The notes below the pieces were generated by a model. The model was not told the origin of the DNA, did not search any database, and saw nothing but the letters and a program-made list of their open reading frames with translations. Positions 31,678 to 41,333 of a DNA stretch of 64,000 nt are shown here, one piece after another. Numbering within the stretch: the first letter of the stretch is position 1; each line of letters opens with the position of its first letter. The translations under genes and the position numbers were made by a program. The DNA is from Streptomyces roseus. GTDB taxonomy: Bacteria > Actinomycetota > Actinomycetes > Streptomycetales > Streptomycetaceae. The stretch is taken from contig NZ_LFML01000032.1 in the NCBI RefSeq assembly GCF_001044425.1, forward strand, positions 100,253-164,252. The letters are read 5' to 3'.

Positions 31678-33705
31678 GTGACACCGATCAGCCGCAGAGG
31701 TTTCGTGGGAATCGGCGCCGGGCTGGTGGCCGGGGCCGCCCTGCCGGCGATCGCGCCGACGTCGGCGGCCGCTGCCGCCGCGACCGGCACGATCACCGAC
31801 GTGAAGCACGTGGTGATCCTGATGCAGGAGAACCGCAGCTTCGACCACTACTTCGGCAGGCTGAAGGGTGTCCGCGGCTTCGGCGACCGCGCCGCCGGCA
31901 ACATCCCGGGCGGCTGGGGCACGTTCAACCAGCCCAACTGGGGCGGCCGCCAGTACCCGTGGAAGCTCAGCTCCACCCCCGCGGCGGGCGGTGTCGACGG
32001 CGAAACCCTCGCCCAGTGCAACGGCGACCTCCCGCACAGCTGGTCCTCGCAGCACGCGGCCTGGAACAAGGGCCGGATGGACAACTGGGTCACCGGCGTC
32101 GGCAACACCCGCACCCTCGGCTACCTCGACCGCGCGGACATACCCTTCCACTACGGGCTCGCCGACAACTACACGATCTGCGACGCCTACTTCTGCTCCA
32201 CGCTGAGCGCGACCGGCCCGAACCGCACCTTCCTGTGGAGCGGCAAGGTCGATGCGGGCAGCAAGGACGGCGGCGACGAGTCCGGGCTGACCTGGGAGAC
32301 GTACGCGGAGGCCCTCCAGCGGGCCGGCATGAGCTGGAAGGTCTACCAGAACGCCCAGGACAACTACGGGGACAACGGGCTGGCCTACTTCAAGAAGTTC
32401 ACGGACGCGGCGCCCGGTAACCCGCTGTGGGACCGCGGCATGGGCTCCGTCCCGAAGGTCACCGGCTCCACCCCCGACGACATCGCGGCCGCCATCCGCG
32501 CGGACGTCGTCGCGGGCACCCTGCCGCAGGTCTCCTGGGTCGTCGCGAACGAGGCCTTCTCGGAGCACCCTTACGCCCCGCCCGGCGACGGCGCGCACTT
32601 CGTGGACCTGGTCTACCGGGCGCTGTCCGCGAACCCGGAGGTCTTCGACTCCACCGTCCTCTTCCTCAACTACGACGAGAACGACGGGTTCTTCGACCAC
32701 GTCCCGCCGCCGATCGCCCCGCCCGGCACCCCGGGCGAGTACATCGACGGCACGCCGATCGGCCTCGGCTTCCGCGTCCCGATGATCGTCATGTCCCCGT
32801 GGACGCGCGGCGGCTGGGTGAGCTCGGAGGTCTTCGACCACACGTCGGTGCTCCGGTTCATGGAGACATGGACGGCGGCCCTCGGCACCCCGGCGACCTG
32901 CCCCAACATCAGCGCTTGGCGCCGCAAGGTGACCGGCGACCTGACCGGCGTCTTCGACTTCGCGCGCCCGGTGTACGGGGTGCCGACCGGTCTCCCCCCG
33001 ACCGCGAAGGTCATCGGCCAGGCGACCTGCGGTCCGTTGCCCAACCCGGCACCGCAGGACAACGCGCTCCCGGTGCAGGAGGCCGGTACCCGCCCGGCGC
33101 GCGCGGTCCCGTACCAGGTCAACGGCAACCTGGACCGCTTCGAGTTCGGCGCGGCCGGCAAGATCCTGGCCTGGTTCTCGATGACCAACCAGGGCGCGCA
33201 GGCGAAGCAGGCGGCGCACTTCTCGATCCACCCGCACCAGTACCGGGACACGGCGGCCTGGCAGTACACGGTGGATCCGGCCGGCACGGCGACGGACTAC
33301 TTCAACATCGGGCTGGGCAGCGGCTCCGGCAAGTACGACATCTCGATGTACGGGCCGAACCGCTTCCTGCGCCGGTTCATCGGCGACGCGTCGAAGGCGG
33401 GCAAGGCGGTCGAGGTGGCGGCCCGCTTCGCGGTGGAGCCGGGCACGGGCAAGACGGCGATCTACTTCACGATGACGAACAGCTCGGCCGCGCCGGTGAC
33501 CTTCACGATCCGCTCGAACGCGTACCGCTCGGACGGGCCGTGGACGTACACCGTCCCGGCGAACTCCTCGCGCGAGGACTTCTTCAACGCGGTCGCCTAC
33601 CACAACGGCTGGTACGACTTCACGATCCTCGCGGACAACGACGGCACCTGGTCGCGTCGCTACACGGGCCACATCGAGACGGGCGCGCCCAGCGTCTCGG
33701 GCTGA
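31678..33705 (+). CDS. Phosphocholine-specific phospholipase C, Tat-exported
   Basis: A 675-residue phosphoesterase-family phospholipase C. The N-terminus is a Tat signal (TPISRRGFVGIGAGLVAGAALPAIA, with twin arginines). The catalytic domain begins DVKHVVILMQENRSFDHYFG, includes GPNRTFLWSG, NYDENDGFFDHVPPP and the metal-binding region around residue 330. Two C-terminal DUF756-type beta domains follow (from about 465 and 575: GNLDRFEFGAAG, YDFTILADNDGTWSRRYTGHIETG). GTG at 31678 has GGAGG 10 bases upstream. It would hydrolyse phosphatidylcholine or sphingomyelin outside the cell, possibly for phosphate supply. Its stop is 4 bases from that of the converging acetyltransferase gene. Confidence 0.93.
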   Translation: MTPISRRGFVGIGAGLVAGAALPAIAPTSAAAAAATGTITDVKHVVILMQENRSFDHYFGRLKGVRGFGDRAAGNIPGGWGTFNQPNWGGRQYPWKLSSTPAAGGVDGETLAQCNGDLPHSWSSQHAAWNKGRMDNWVTGVGNTRTLGYLDRADIPFHYGLADNYTICDAYFCSTLSATGPNRTFLWSGKVDAGSKDGGDESGLTWETYAEALQRAGMSWKVYQNAQDNYGDNGLAYFKKFTDAAPGNPLWDRGMGSVPKVTGSTPDDIAAAIRADVVAGTLPQVSWVVANEAFSEHPYAPPGDGAHFVDLVYRALSANPEVFDSTVLFLNYDENDGFFDHVPPPIAPPGTPGEYIDGTPIGLGFRVPMIVMSPWTRGGWVSSEVFDHTSVLRFMETWTAALGTPATCPNISAWRRKVTGDLTGVFDFARPVYGVPTGLPPTAKVIGQATCGPLPNPAPQDNALPVQEAGTRPARAVPYQVNGNLDRFEFGAAGKILAWFSMTNQGAQAKQAAHFSIHPHQYRDTAAWQYTVDPAGTATDYFNIGLGSGSGKYDISMYGPNRFLRRFIGDASKAGKAVEVAARFAVEPGTGKTAIYFTMTNSSAAPVTFTIRSNAYRSDGPWTYTVPANSSREDFFNAVAYHNGWYDFTILADNDGTWSRRYTGHIETGAPSVSG

Positions 33706-33709
33706 CGCG

Positions 33710-34255
33710 CTACAGCACGTCGCCGTCGCGCCAGTCGAAGTCGAGCCGCCCGGCGGGGTCCTCCAGGGTCCCGCCGGGCGGGAACCAGACGTACGTCGAG
33801 CCCTCCTCCTCGGCGAGCCGCACCGGCCCGGCGGGCGACAGGGCTCCGATCGGCCCGCCCCACGCGGCCCATCCGCGCCCCTCGTACAGCCGGGCCCCCG
33901 CCGCGGAGGCCGACAGGGCGCCGAGAACGTAGGCCCGCTCGACGACCCCCTCCAGCGCGCCCATCACCAGCCCGCCGAGGCCGCGGCGGCGCCGGTCGGC
34001 CCGTACGGCCACGGCCTCGACGTATCCGGCCCGCAGCGCCCGGCCCCGGTACAGGACCCGGCGCTGCACCACGCTCCCGTGGGCGACGAGTTCGCCGTCC
34101 TCGTGGATCAGGGCGTGCATGCCGCCGAGCGCGTGCTCGAAGTCCTCGTCGCCGAAGTCGCCCTCGAACGCGGCGTCGAGCAGGGCCCGGATCCGCTCCC
34201 GCGTCCCGGGGTCCAGTTGCGAGGTGTGGGCGAGCCGTGTCCGCGTACCGGTCAT
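33710..34255 (-). CDS. AAC(2')-like aminoglycoside N-acetyltransferase
   Basis: A 181-residue GNAT-fold protein resembling the chromosomal AAC(2') family of mycobacteria and Providencia: the opening LAHTSQLDPGTRERIRALLDAAF, FEHALGGMHALIHEDGELVAHG, VVQRRVLYRGRALRAGYVEAVAV, the acetyl-CoA loop RADRRRRGLGGLVM, and GALSASAAGARLYEGRGWAAWGG. Members acetylate the 2'-amino group of aminoglycosides, though the natural role may differ (cell-wall metabolism). The ATG at 34255 lacks a clear ribosome site. It converges on the phospholipase gene and diverges from the nitroreductase gene by 77 bases. Confidence 0.85.
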   Translation of the reverse strand: MTGTRTRLAHTSQLDPGTRERIRALLDAAFEGDFGDEDFEHALGGMHALIHEDGELVAHGSVVQRRVLYRGRALRAGYVEAVAVRADRRRRGLGGLVMGALEGVVERAYVLGALSASAAGARLYEGRGWAAWGGPIGALSPAGPVRLAEEEGSTYVWFPPGGTLEDPAGRLDFDWRDGDVL

Positions 34256-34332
34256 GGAACCAGTGTCTCCCCGCCACGAATCGACCGGGACGCTCCTGTC
34301 CGCCGGCGGGTCCTCCTCGGCAGACTCGGCCC

Positions 34333-35034
34333 ATGTCGCCCGATACCGAACAGTGGACCCCCACCCACGGCGAGCCGTACCGCCCCGTCGCCTACCGGCC
34401 CGACCGGCTGCCGAGCGCCGAATCCCTCGCGCGCTCCGCGTGGCTGAGGGAGCGCATGGACGAGCGGCGGACCGTGCGGCACTTCTCCCCCGACCCCGTT
34501 CCGGACCAGGTCGTCAAGGACGCCGTCGCGTGCGCCGCGACCGCCCCGTCGGGGGCCCACCAGCAGCCGTGGACCTTCGTGCTGGTCAAGGACGCGCAGG
34601 TGCGCCGGCGGATCCGTGAGGCCGCCGAGCGGGAGGAGTCGCTCTCGTACGACGGCCGCCTCGGCGAGGAGTGGCTGGCGGCCCTGCGCCCCCTGGGCAC
34701 GGACGCCGTCAAGACCCACCTGACCGACGCCCCGGCCCTGCTCGTCGTCTTCCAGCAGCGGTACTGGCTGGGCCCGGACGGCGCCAAGCGCAAGCACTAC
34801 TACGTGGACGAGTCGGTCGGCATCGCCGTCGGCATGCTCCTGACCGCCCTCCACCTCAGCGGCCTGGCGGCCCTGGTCCACACCCCGAGCCCGATGCGCT
34901 TCCTCTCGCAGGCCCTGCACCGCCCGGAGAACGAGAAGGCGTTCGCGGTCATCCCGATCGGCTACCCGGCGGAGGACTGCGAGGTCCCGGACCTGGTCCG
35001 CAAATCCCTGGATCAGGTCATGACCGAGGTATGA
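34333..35034 (+). CDS. Nitroreductase family protein
   Basis: A 233-residue FMN-dependent nitroreductase-fold enzyme. Features: the FMN-phosphate Arg block MDERRTVRHFSPDPVP near residue 38, AATAPSGAHQQPWTF near 63, and the C-terminal AVIPIGYPAEDCEVPDL. This arrangement is closest to the iodotyrosine deiodinase/IYD-like subgroup. ATG at 34333 fits the domain start; the frame is open further upstream but without support. It may form a pair with the adjacent converging MarR gene (3-base gap). Substrate unknown. Confidence 0.88.
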   Translation: MSPDTEQWTPTHGEPYRPVAYRPDRLPSAESLARSAWLRERMDERRTVRHFSPDPVPDQVVKDAVACAATAPSGAHQQPWTFVLVKDAQVRRRIREAAEREESLSYDGRLGEEWLAALRPLGTDAVKTHLTDAPALLVVFQQRYWLGPDGAKRKHYYVDESVGIAVGMLLTALHLSGLAALVHTPSPMRFLSQALHRPENEKAFAVIPIGYPAEDCEVPDLVRKSLDQVMTEV

Positions 35035-35037
35035 GCC

Positions 35038-35469
35038 CTACGGGGCCTCGTGCAGGCGGGTCAGCAGAGCCGTCAGCTGCTCGCACTGCGCCGGGGTCAG
35101 GGGTGACAGGAACTCCGCGTTCGCCGTCTCGGCCAGGGCGGCGCAGCGGGTGAGGGCGGCCCCGCCCGCCGGGGTGAGGGTGACGGCGTTCTTGCGGCGG
35201 TCCGCCGGATCCGGGGCCCGCAGGAGGAGGCCCGCGCCTTCCAGGTGGTTCAGGAGCCCGACCAGGTCCTTCGGGTCGATCCCGAGCACGCGGCCGAGGT
35301 CGGCCTGGGCCACCGGGCCGTACTGCGCGGTCGCTGCCAGCGCGGCGTGGTGCGCGGGCTTCAGCCCTTCCGCGGCCAGCGCCTCGGCCACCAAGGCGCG
35401 GCCGCGCGCCGCGACCCGCCCGGCGAGCCAGCTGGGAAGGGACTGGATGTGTGCGAGGGCCGAGGTCAT
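35038..35469 (-). CDS. MarR family transcriptional regulator
   Basis: A 143-residue MarR repressor with winged helix ADLGRVLGIDPKDLVGLLNHLEGAGLLLRAPDPADRRKNAVTLTPAG (residues about 55-100), including the DRR wing motif. It is divergent from the MDR dehydrogenase gene; two similar palindromes lie in the 88-base gap. The arrangement suggests self-repression and repression of the dehydrogenase, relieved by a phenolic or quinone-like ligand. Confidence 0.92.
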   Translation of the reverse strand: MTSALAHIQSLPSWLAGRVAARGRALVAEALAAEGLKPAHHAALAATAQYGPVAQADLGRVLGIDPKDLVGLLNHLEGAGLLLRAPDPADRRKNAVTLTPAGGAALTRCAALAETANAEFLSPLTPAQCEQLTALLTRLHEAP

Positions 35470-35488
35470 GGATCCAGCCTAACAATTC

Positions 35489-35532
35489 ATTGGAGTTCCC
35501 CACGATCTCGTATATCGTTGGGATCCCCAATG
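35489..35532. promoter_or_regulatory. Paired MarR-type operators
   Basis: Two related palindromes, ATTGGAGTTCCCCAC (35489-35503) and GTTGGGATCCCCAAT (35518-35532), lie 29 bases apart between the divergent MarR and dehydrogenase genes. The same pair is also nested in a longer inverted repeat (AATTCATTGG at 35484-35493, CCAATGAATT at 35527-35536). One site would cover each promoter. Confidence 0.7.
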
Positions 35533-35557
35533 AATTTGACTCCGTCCGGGAGGTCCT

Positions 35558-36484
35558 GTGCTGCGCATCCGCCACGAGGTCAACGGCGGCCCCGAGGTGC
35601 TGTTCGCCGAGGACGTGGCCGTACCCGTCCCCGGCCCCGGGGAGCTGCTCGTCGCGGTCGAGGCCGTCGGGGTCACGCTGCCCGTCGTGCGCAAGGTGTG
35701 GGAGGGCGCCGAGCCGGTGGCGCTGGGCGGCGAGGTCGCCGGGACCGTGGCCGCGCTCGGCGACGGGGTGCGCGCCTTCGCCCTCGGCGACCGCGTCACC
35801 GGGCTGTGCTTCGGCCACGGGTACGCCGAGTACGCGCTGCTCGCGGCCCCCTTCACCTCCGCCGTCCCCGCCGGGGCGAGCTCCGTGGACGCCGTCGCGC
35901 TCGTGCGCAGCGGGCTCGTCGCCCGGGGCGCCTGCGAGGCCGGGCGGATCCGCCCCGGGGAGTCCGTCCTGGTGACGGCCGCCGCGAGCGGGGTCGGCAG
36001 CCTCGCCCTCCGGATGGCCCGGGCGGGCGGGGCGGGCCGGGTGGTCGCCGCCGTCTCCCGGCCCGACAAGGCCGGGTTCCTCCGGGGCCTCGGCGCCGAC
36101 GAGGTGGTGCTGTACGCGGACCCGGCCGCCTGGGGCGGCCCGTACGACGTGGTCCTCGACGGGGTCGGCGGCGAACTGCTCGGCCCCGCCGTGCGGGCCC
36201 TGGCCACCGGTGGCCGGCTGGTGGCGTACGGCTCCGGCGGTGGCTCGGTGGAGGCGTACGAACTGCTGGTGCGCGGCGCCTCGGTGATCGGATTCCAGAT
36301 CCGGGCCGTCGCCCAGGGCCGGCCCGAGGTGTACGAGGGCTGGCGGCGCGCGCTGTGGAAGGCGTACGCGGACGGCTCCCTGCGCCCGGCCGTGCACGGG
36401 CGGATCCCGCTGGCCGAGGCGGCCCGCGCGCACGCCCTGATCGAGGAGCGGCGCAACCTCGGCAAGGTGGTCCTGGTCCCCTGA
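35558..36484 (+). CDS. MDR quinone oxidoreductase-type dehydrogenase
   Basis: A 308-residue zinc-independent quinone oxidoreductase-like enzyme. It has the N-terminal catalytic fold (GELLVAVEAVGVTLPVVRKVWEG), a shortened entrance loop (LGGEVAGTVAALGDGVRAFALGDRV), the NADPH motif TAAASGVGSLALRMARAGG near residue 140, and the typical GRIPLAEAARAHALIEERRNLGKVVL end. GTG at 35558 has GGAGG 4 bases upstream. It is divergent from the marR gene and likely under its control; QOR-type enzymes reduce quinones or enones with NADPH. Confidence 0.9.
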   Translation: MLRIRHEVNGGPEVLFAEDVAVPVPGPGELLVAVEAVGVTLPVVRKVWEGAEPVALGGEVAGTVAALGDGVRAFALGDRVTGLCFGHGYAEYALLAAPFTSAVPAGASSVDAVALVRSGLVARGACEAGRIRPGESVLVTAAASGVGSLALRMARAGGAGRVVAAVSRPDKAGFLRGLGADEVVLYADPAAWGGPYDVVLDGVGGELLGPAVRALATGGRLVAYGSGGGSVEAYELLVRGASVIGFQIRAVAQGRPEVYEGWRRALWKAYADGSLRPAVHGRIPLAEAARAHALIEERRNLGKVVLVP

Positions 36485-36564
36485 CCGGCGGGGGCGGAAC
36501 TGGGACCGCCCCCGATCCGGACTTGGGGGTACCGGAACGGGGGCGGGGTTCAGCAGGGGCCGGA

Positions 36565-38196
<1,632 letters not shown>

Positions 38197-38227
38197 GGGG
38201 CTGGTAACTCCTTGACCTGGTTCTGGG

Positions 38228-39154
38228 CTAGTTCTTGGTGATCATCGAGCGGAGGAAGAACAGGAGGTTGGCCGGCTTCTCGGCGAGGCGCCGCATGAAG
38301 TAGCCGTACCAGTCCGTCCCGTACGCGGTGTAGACGCGCATGCGGTGGCCCTCGGCGGCGAGCCGCAGGTGCTCCTCGCTGCGGATGCCGTACAGCATCT
38401 GGAACTCGTACTCGTCCAGCTTGCGCCCGGCCGTGCGGGCGAGCTCCTGCGCGATGGCGATCAGGCGCGGGTCGTGCGACCCGATCATCGGGTAGCCCTC
38501 GCCCTCCATCAGCGTCTTCAGGATGCGGACGTACGCCTTGTCGATCTCGGCCTTGTCCTGGTACGCGACCTCGGCGGGCTCCTTGTACGCGCCCTTCACG
38601 ATGCGGACGCGGCTGCCGGCGGCGGCCAGGCGGCGGGCGTCGCCCTCGGTGCGGAAGAGGTACGCCTGGATCACGCAGCCGGTCTGGGGGAAGTCCCGGC
38701 GCAGCTCCTCGTGGATGGCGAACATCGAGTCGAGGGTGGTGTGGTCCTCGGCGTCCAGCGTGACGGTGGTGCCGATGGCCGCGGCGGCCTCGACGACCGG
38801 GCGGACGTTGGCGAGCGCGAGCTCGTGGCCGCCCTCCAGCGCCTGGCCGAACATCGACAGCTTGACCGACATCTCGGCCTTCTCGCCCAGGCCCAGGCCC
38901 GCCAGGTGCTCGATGAGGTCGAGGTAGGCGTCGCGCGCGGCGTGGGACTGCTCCACGGTGGTGATGTCCTCGCCCACCACGTCGAGCGTGAGCTCCAGGC
39001 CCTTGTCCGTGAGGTCCACGACGATCGGGATGACCTGGTCGACCGTCTCACCGGGGATGAACCGGTTCACCACGGGCTTGGTCACCGGGGCGGCAGAGAC
39101 GATTCGGCGCATCTTGTCGCTGCGCGAAGCGGCGAGGATCGCGGGACCCAGCAC
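38228..39154 (-). CDS. putB: Proline dehydrogenase
   Basis: A 308-residue monofunctional FAD-dependent proline dehydrogenase, first enzyme of proline breakdown. The TIM-barrel pattern includes TVTLDAEDHTTLDSMFAIHEEL, GCVIQAYLFRTEGDARRLA, RIVKGAYKEPAEVAYQDK and the final substrate helix YGYFMRRLAEKPANLLFFLR with the paired arginines. GTG at 39154 was chosen because GGAGG lies 6 bases upstream and the product length fits the family; the frame extends upstream without support. It is transcribed with pruA, divergently from the PucR-type regulator. Confidence 0.94.
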   Translation of the reverse strand: MLGPAILAASRSDKMRRIVSAAPVTKPVVNRFIPGETVDQVIPIVVDLTDKGLELTLDVVGEDITTVEQSHAARDAYLDLIEHLAGLGLGEKAEMSVKLSMFGQALEGGHELALANVRPVVEAAAAIGTTVTLDAEDHTTLDSMFAIHEELRRDFPQTGCVIQAYLFRTEGDARRLAAAGSRVRIVKGAYKEPAEVAYQDKAEIDKAYVRILKTLMEGEGYPMIGSHDPRLIAIAQELARTAGRKLDEYEFQMLYGIRSEEHLRLAAEGHRMRVYTAYGTDWYGYFMRRLAEKPANLLFFLRSMITKN

Positions 39155-39244
39155 GGGGCACCTCCAACAGGTGGCAGAAGCAGTCGTACGGTCCGCGAAG
39201 GGGTGGGCGGGGCCGTAAAGAAAACGCAAGTAAAACCACCGTGA

Positions 39245-39267
39245 AACCTAAGGATCGCTTTGATCCT
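39245..39267. promoter_or_regulatory. putB promoter with palindrome
   Basis: AGGATC-N5-GATCCT (39251-39267) is a perfect inverted repeat. On the minus strand it abuts TAGGTT (39250 to 39245), a likely -10 for the putB-pruA operon, so the palindrome fills the -35/-10 spacer. It is a candidate site for the divergent PucR-type protein. Confidence 0.45.
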
Positions 39268-39352
39268 CTGCCATCGACAGCTGTCACGCATCCGTGTCCC
39301 CGATCTCATACATCTGTCTGAAGACCGGTTCCGCAGGTGGGAGAATGTCCGG

Positions 39353-40594
39353 GTGAAGGGCGATTACCAGGACCTGGTGGATGAGATCTCGGCGCTCCTC
39401 GGCGCCCCGGCGACGCTGGAGAACCGGGATTTCCGCCTCATCGCCTTCGGCGCGCACGACAGCGAGGACGACCTCGCGATGGACCCCGTCCGCACCCGGT
39501 CGATCCTGACCCGGCAGTCGACCGCGGCCGTGCGGGCCTGGTTCGAGGGCTTCGGCATCGCGCGGGCGACCGGGCCGGTGCGCATCCCGGCGGCGCCCGA
39601 CGCGGGGGTCTTCCGGGGGCGGATCTGCCTGCCGGTGCGCTACCGCGGGATCGTGCACGGGTACGTGTGGCTCCTCGACCAAGAGCCCGGCCCCGGTCCG
39701 GACGCCCTGGCGGCGGCCATGGAGGTGGCCGAGCGGATCGGGGTCCTGCTCGCCGAGGAGGCGAAGGCCGGGGCCGATCTGTCGCGGGAGTTCCGGGCGG
39801 TGCTCGTGGCCGGGCGGGGCTGGCGGCAGGACATGGCGTTGGCCGCGCTGCGGTCGGCGCTGGGGCCCGGCGCCGACGGGCTGCACGCGGTGGTGTGCGT
39901 GCTGCCGTGGCCCGGCGAGGCGCCCGCGTCGGTGCCGGGCACGGCCGCCGTGTGCACGGTTCCCTGGCCGGGGGGCGGCGACGAGGACGGCCGGGCCGGT
40001 GGGGACGGCGCCGAGGGGGGCTCCGGGTCCGGGCCGGGCCCGGGCTCCGGCGCCGCCTCCGGGAACCGGCCTGCCCGGCGGGCCGGGCAGGCGCTCGCCG
40101 TGCTGGTCAGGCTCCGCTCGGCCGAGGTGCTCGTACCCGCCGAGGGCGTCGCGACCCGGCTGCTGGCGGGCGGCGGCGCGAGCGCCGGGATCGCGGAGCC
40201 CCGCCGGGGGCTGGCGGAGCTGGCCGACGCCTGGTCGCAGGCCTCGGCGGCGGCGCAGGCGGCCGCGGCGCAGCCCCGGTTCGGGCCGGTGGCCCGGTGG
40301 TCGGCGATCGGCCCGTACCGGATGCTGGCGGCCCTGGCGGCCGCGGGTCCGGCCGGCGACCCGGCGACGCGGGTCCTGCTGGAGCCCGCGCACCGGGAAC
40401 TCGCCCGTACCGCCGAGCTGTTCCTGGACTGCGCGGGCCAGGCGGGGCGCGCGGCGGCGGCCCTGGGGATCCACCGCCAGACCCTCTACTACCGGCTCGC
40501 CCGGGTGGAGCAGCTGACCGGCCTGGACCTGGACGAGGGCGAGGACCGGCTGTTGCTCCACATGGCCCTCAAGGCGGCCCGCCTGTACGGCTGA
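39353..40594 (+). CDS. PucR-family transcriptional regulator of proline catabolism
   Basis: A 413-residue regulator with a GGDEF/GAF-like N-terminal sensory part and the PucR C-terminal helix-turn-helix ([41 protein letters not shown], residues about 370-408). A long Gly/Ser/Pro-rich linker of about 35 residues sits near 205-245. GTG at 39353 has GGGAG 9 bases upstream; the longer frame upstream lacks support. Divergent position next to putB-pruA suggests it activates them in response to proline, as PutR/PucR proteins do elsewhere; this is inference. Confidence 0.88.
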   Translation: MKGDYQDLVDEISALLGAPATLENRDFRLIAFGAHDSEDDLAMDPVRTRSILTRQSTAAVRAWFEGFGIARATGPVRIPAAPDAGVFRGRICLPVRYRGIVHGYVWLLDQEPGPGPDALAAAMEVAERIGVLLAEEAKAGADLSREFRAVLVAGRGWRQDMALAALRSALGPGADGLHAVVCVLPWPGEAPASVPGTAAVCTVPWPGGGDEDGRAGGDGAEGGSGSGPGPGSGAASGNRPARRAGQALAVLVRLRSAEVLVPAEGVATRLLAGGGASAGIAEPRRGLAELADAWSQASAAAQAAAAQPRFGPVARWSAIGPYRMLAALAAAGPAGDPATRVLLEPAHRELARTAELFLDCAGQAGRAAAALGIHRQTLYYRLARVEQLTGLDLDEGEDRLLLHMALKAARLYG

Positions 40595-40644
40595 ACGGCG
40601 GTACGGCGGCCCGGACAGCCGCAGCAGCCGGGCAGCGGATCGAC

Positions 40645-41244
40645 TCAGGCGCGGGTGTCGGCGCCGGCGTCCTCGCCGCTCAGCATCATCTGCGCGGCAC
40701 GGCGCATCCCCTCGGTCAACTCCTCGGGGGTGACCGCGTTCTCGGGGTTGTACAGCCACTGCACCATCATTCCGGCGACCAGCACCTGGTACAGCCCGCC
40801 CAGGGTCCGGACGTCCCGTTCTTCGAGCTGCTCCTCCGGGATGCCCGTGAACATCTCGGTCAGCCCCTTGCGCCCTTCGTCCTCCGAGGCCACGACCATC
40901 TCGCGCAGCTCCGGCAACCCGTCGCGGTCCATGGCGATCTCCAGGCTGGCCGCCCACATCGGGGCCGCCCGGTCACGCTGTCCGCTCATCCCGTCCCAGA
41001 CCGAGCGGAAGCGCTCCAGCGAGCCGCCCGCTCCCCTGACGTCCGGCGTGAAGGAGTCGCCCCACTCCTCGACCATCGCGAGGAACGCCTGCGTGAGCAG
41101 GGCGTTCTTCGAGCCGTAGTGGTAGCCGATCGACGCCAGGTTCGCGCCGGAGGCGTTGACGATGTCGCGCGCGGTCGTCCGCGCGAAACCCTTCTCGGCC
41201 AGGCACTTCTTGGCGCCTTCGAGCAGATCTTCGCGGTGTCCCAT
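40645..41244 (-). CDS. TetR family repressor of the adjacent MFS pump
   Basis: A 199-residue TetR regulator: helix-turn-helix CLAEKGFARTTARDIVNASGANLASIGYHYGSKNALL (residues about 14-50), then the ligand domain. ATG at 41244 has GTGAGGG just upstream. It is divergent from the drug-efflux gene at 41334; a 23-base inverted repeat lies in the 89-base gap. This is the standard repressor/pump layout, so a ligand of the pump probably induces it. Confidence 0.92.
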   Translation of the reverse strand: MGHREDLLEGAKKCLAEKGFARTTARDIVNASGANLASIGYHYGSKNALLTQAFLAMVEEWGDSFTPDVRGAGGSLERFRSVWDGMSGQRDRAAPMWAASLEIAMDRDGLPELREMVVASEDEGRKGLTEMFTGIPEEQLEERDVRTLGGLYQVLVAGMMVQWLYNPENAVTPEELTEGMRRAAQMMLSGEDAGADTRA

Positions 41245-41273
41245 GCCCTCACCGTACCAAGACAACCGTCCTA

Positions 41274-41296
41274 TACGACCGTTCCATACAGTCGTA
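41274..41296. promoter_or_regulatory. TetR operator between repressor and MFS pump
   Basis: TACGACCGT (41274-41282) and ACAGTCGTA (41288-41296) form an inverted repeat with 8 of 9 pairs and a 5-base spacer. Partial extra copies of the ACCGT(C/T)C(T/C)AT half lie just to the left, from 41265, suggesting cooperative binding. The location covers both divergent promoters. Confidence 0.7.
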
Positions 41297-41333
41297 CTAG
41301 ACAGACGTTTATGACGCTTGTACATTGCTGCTC

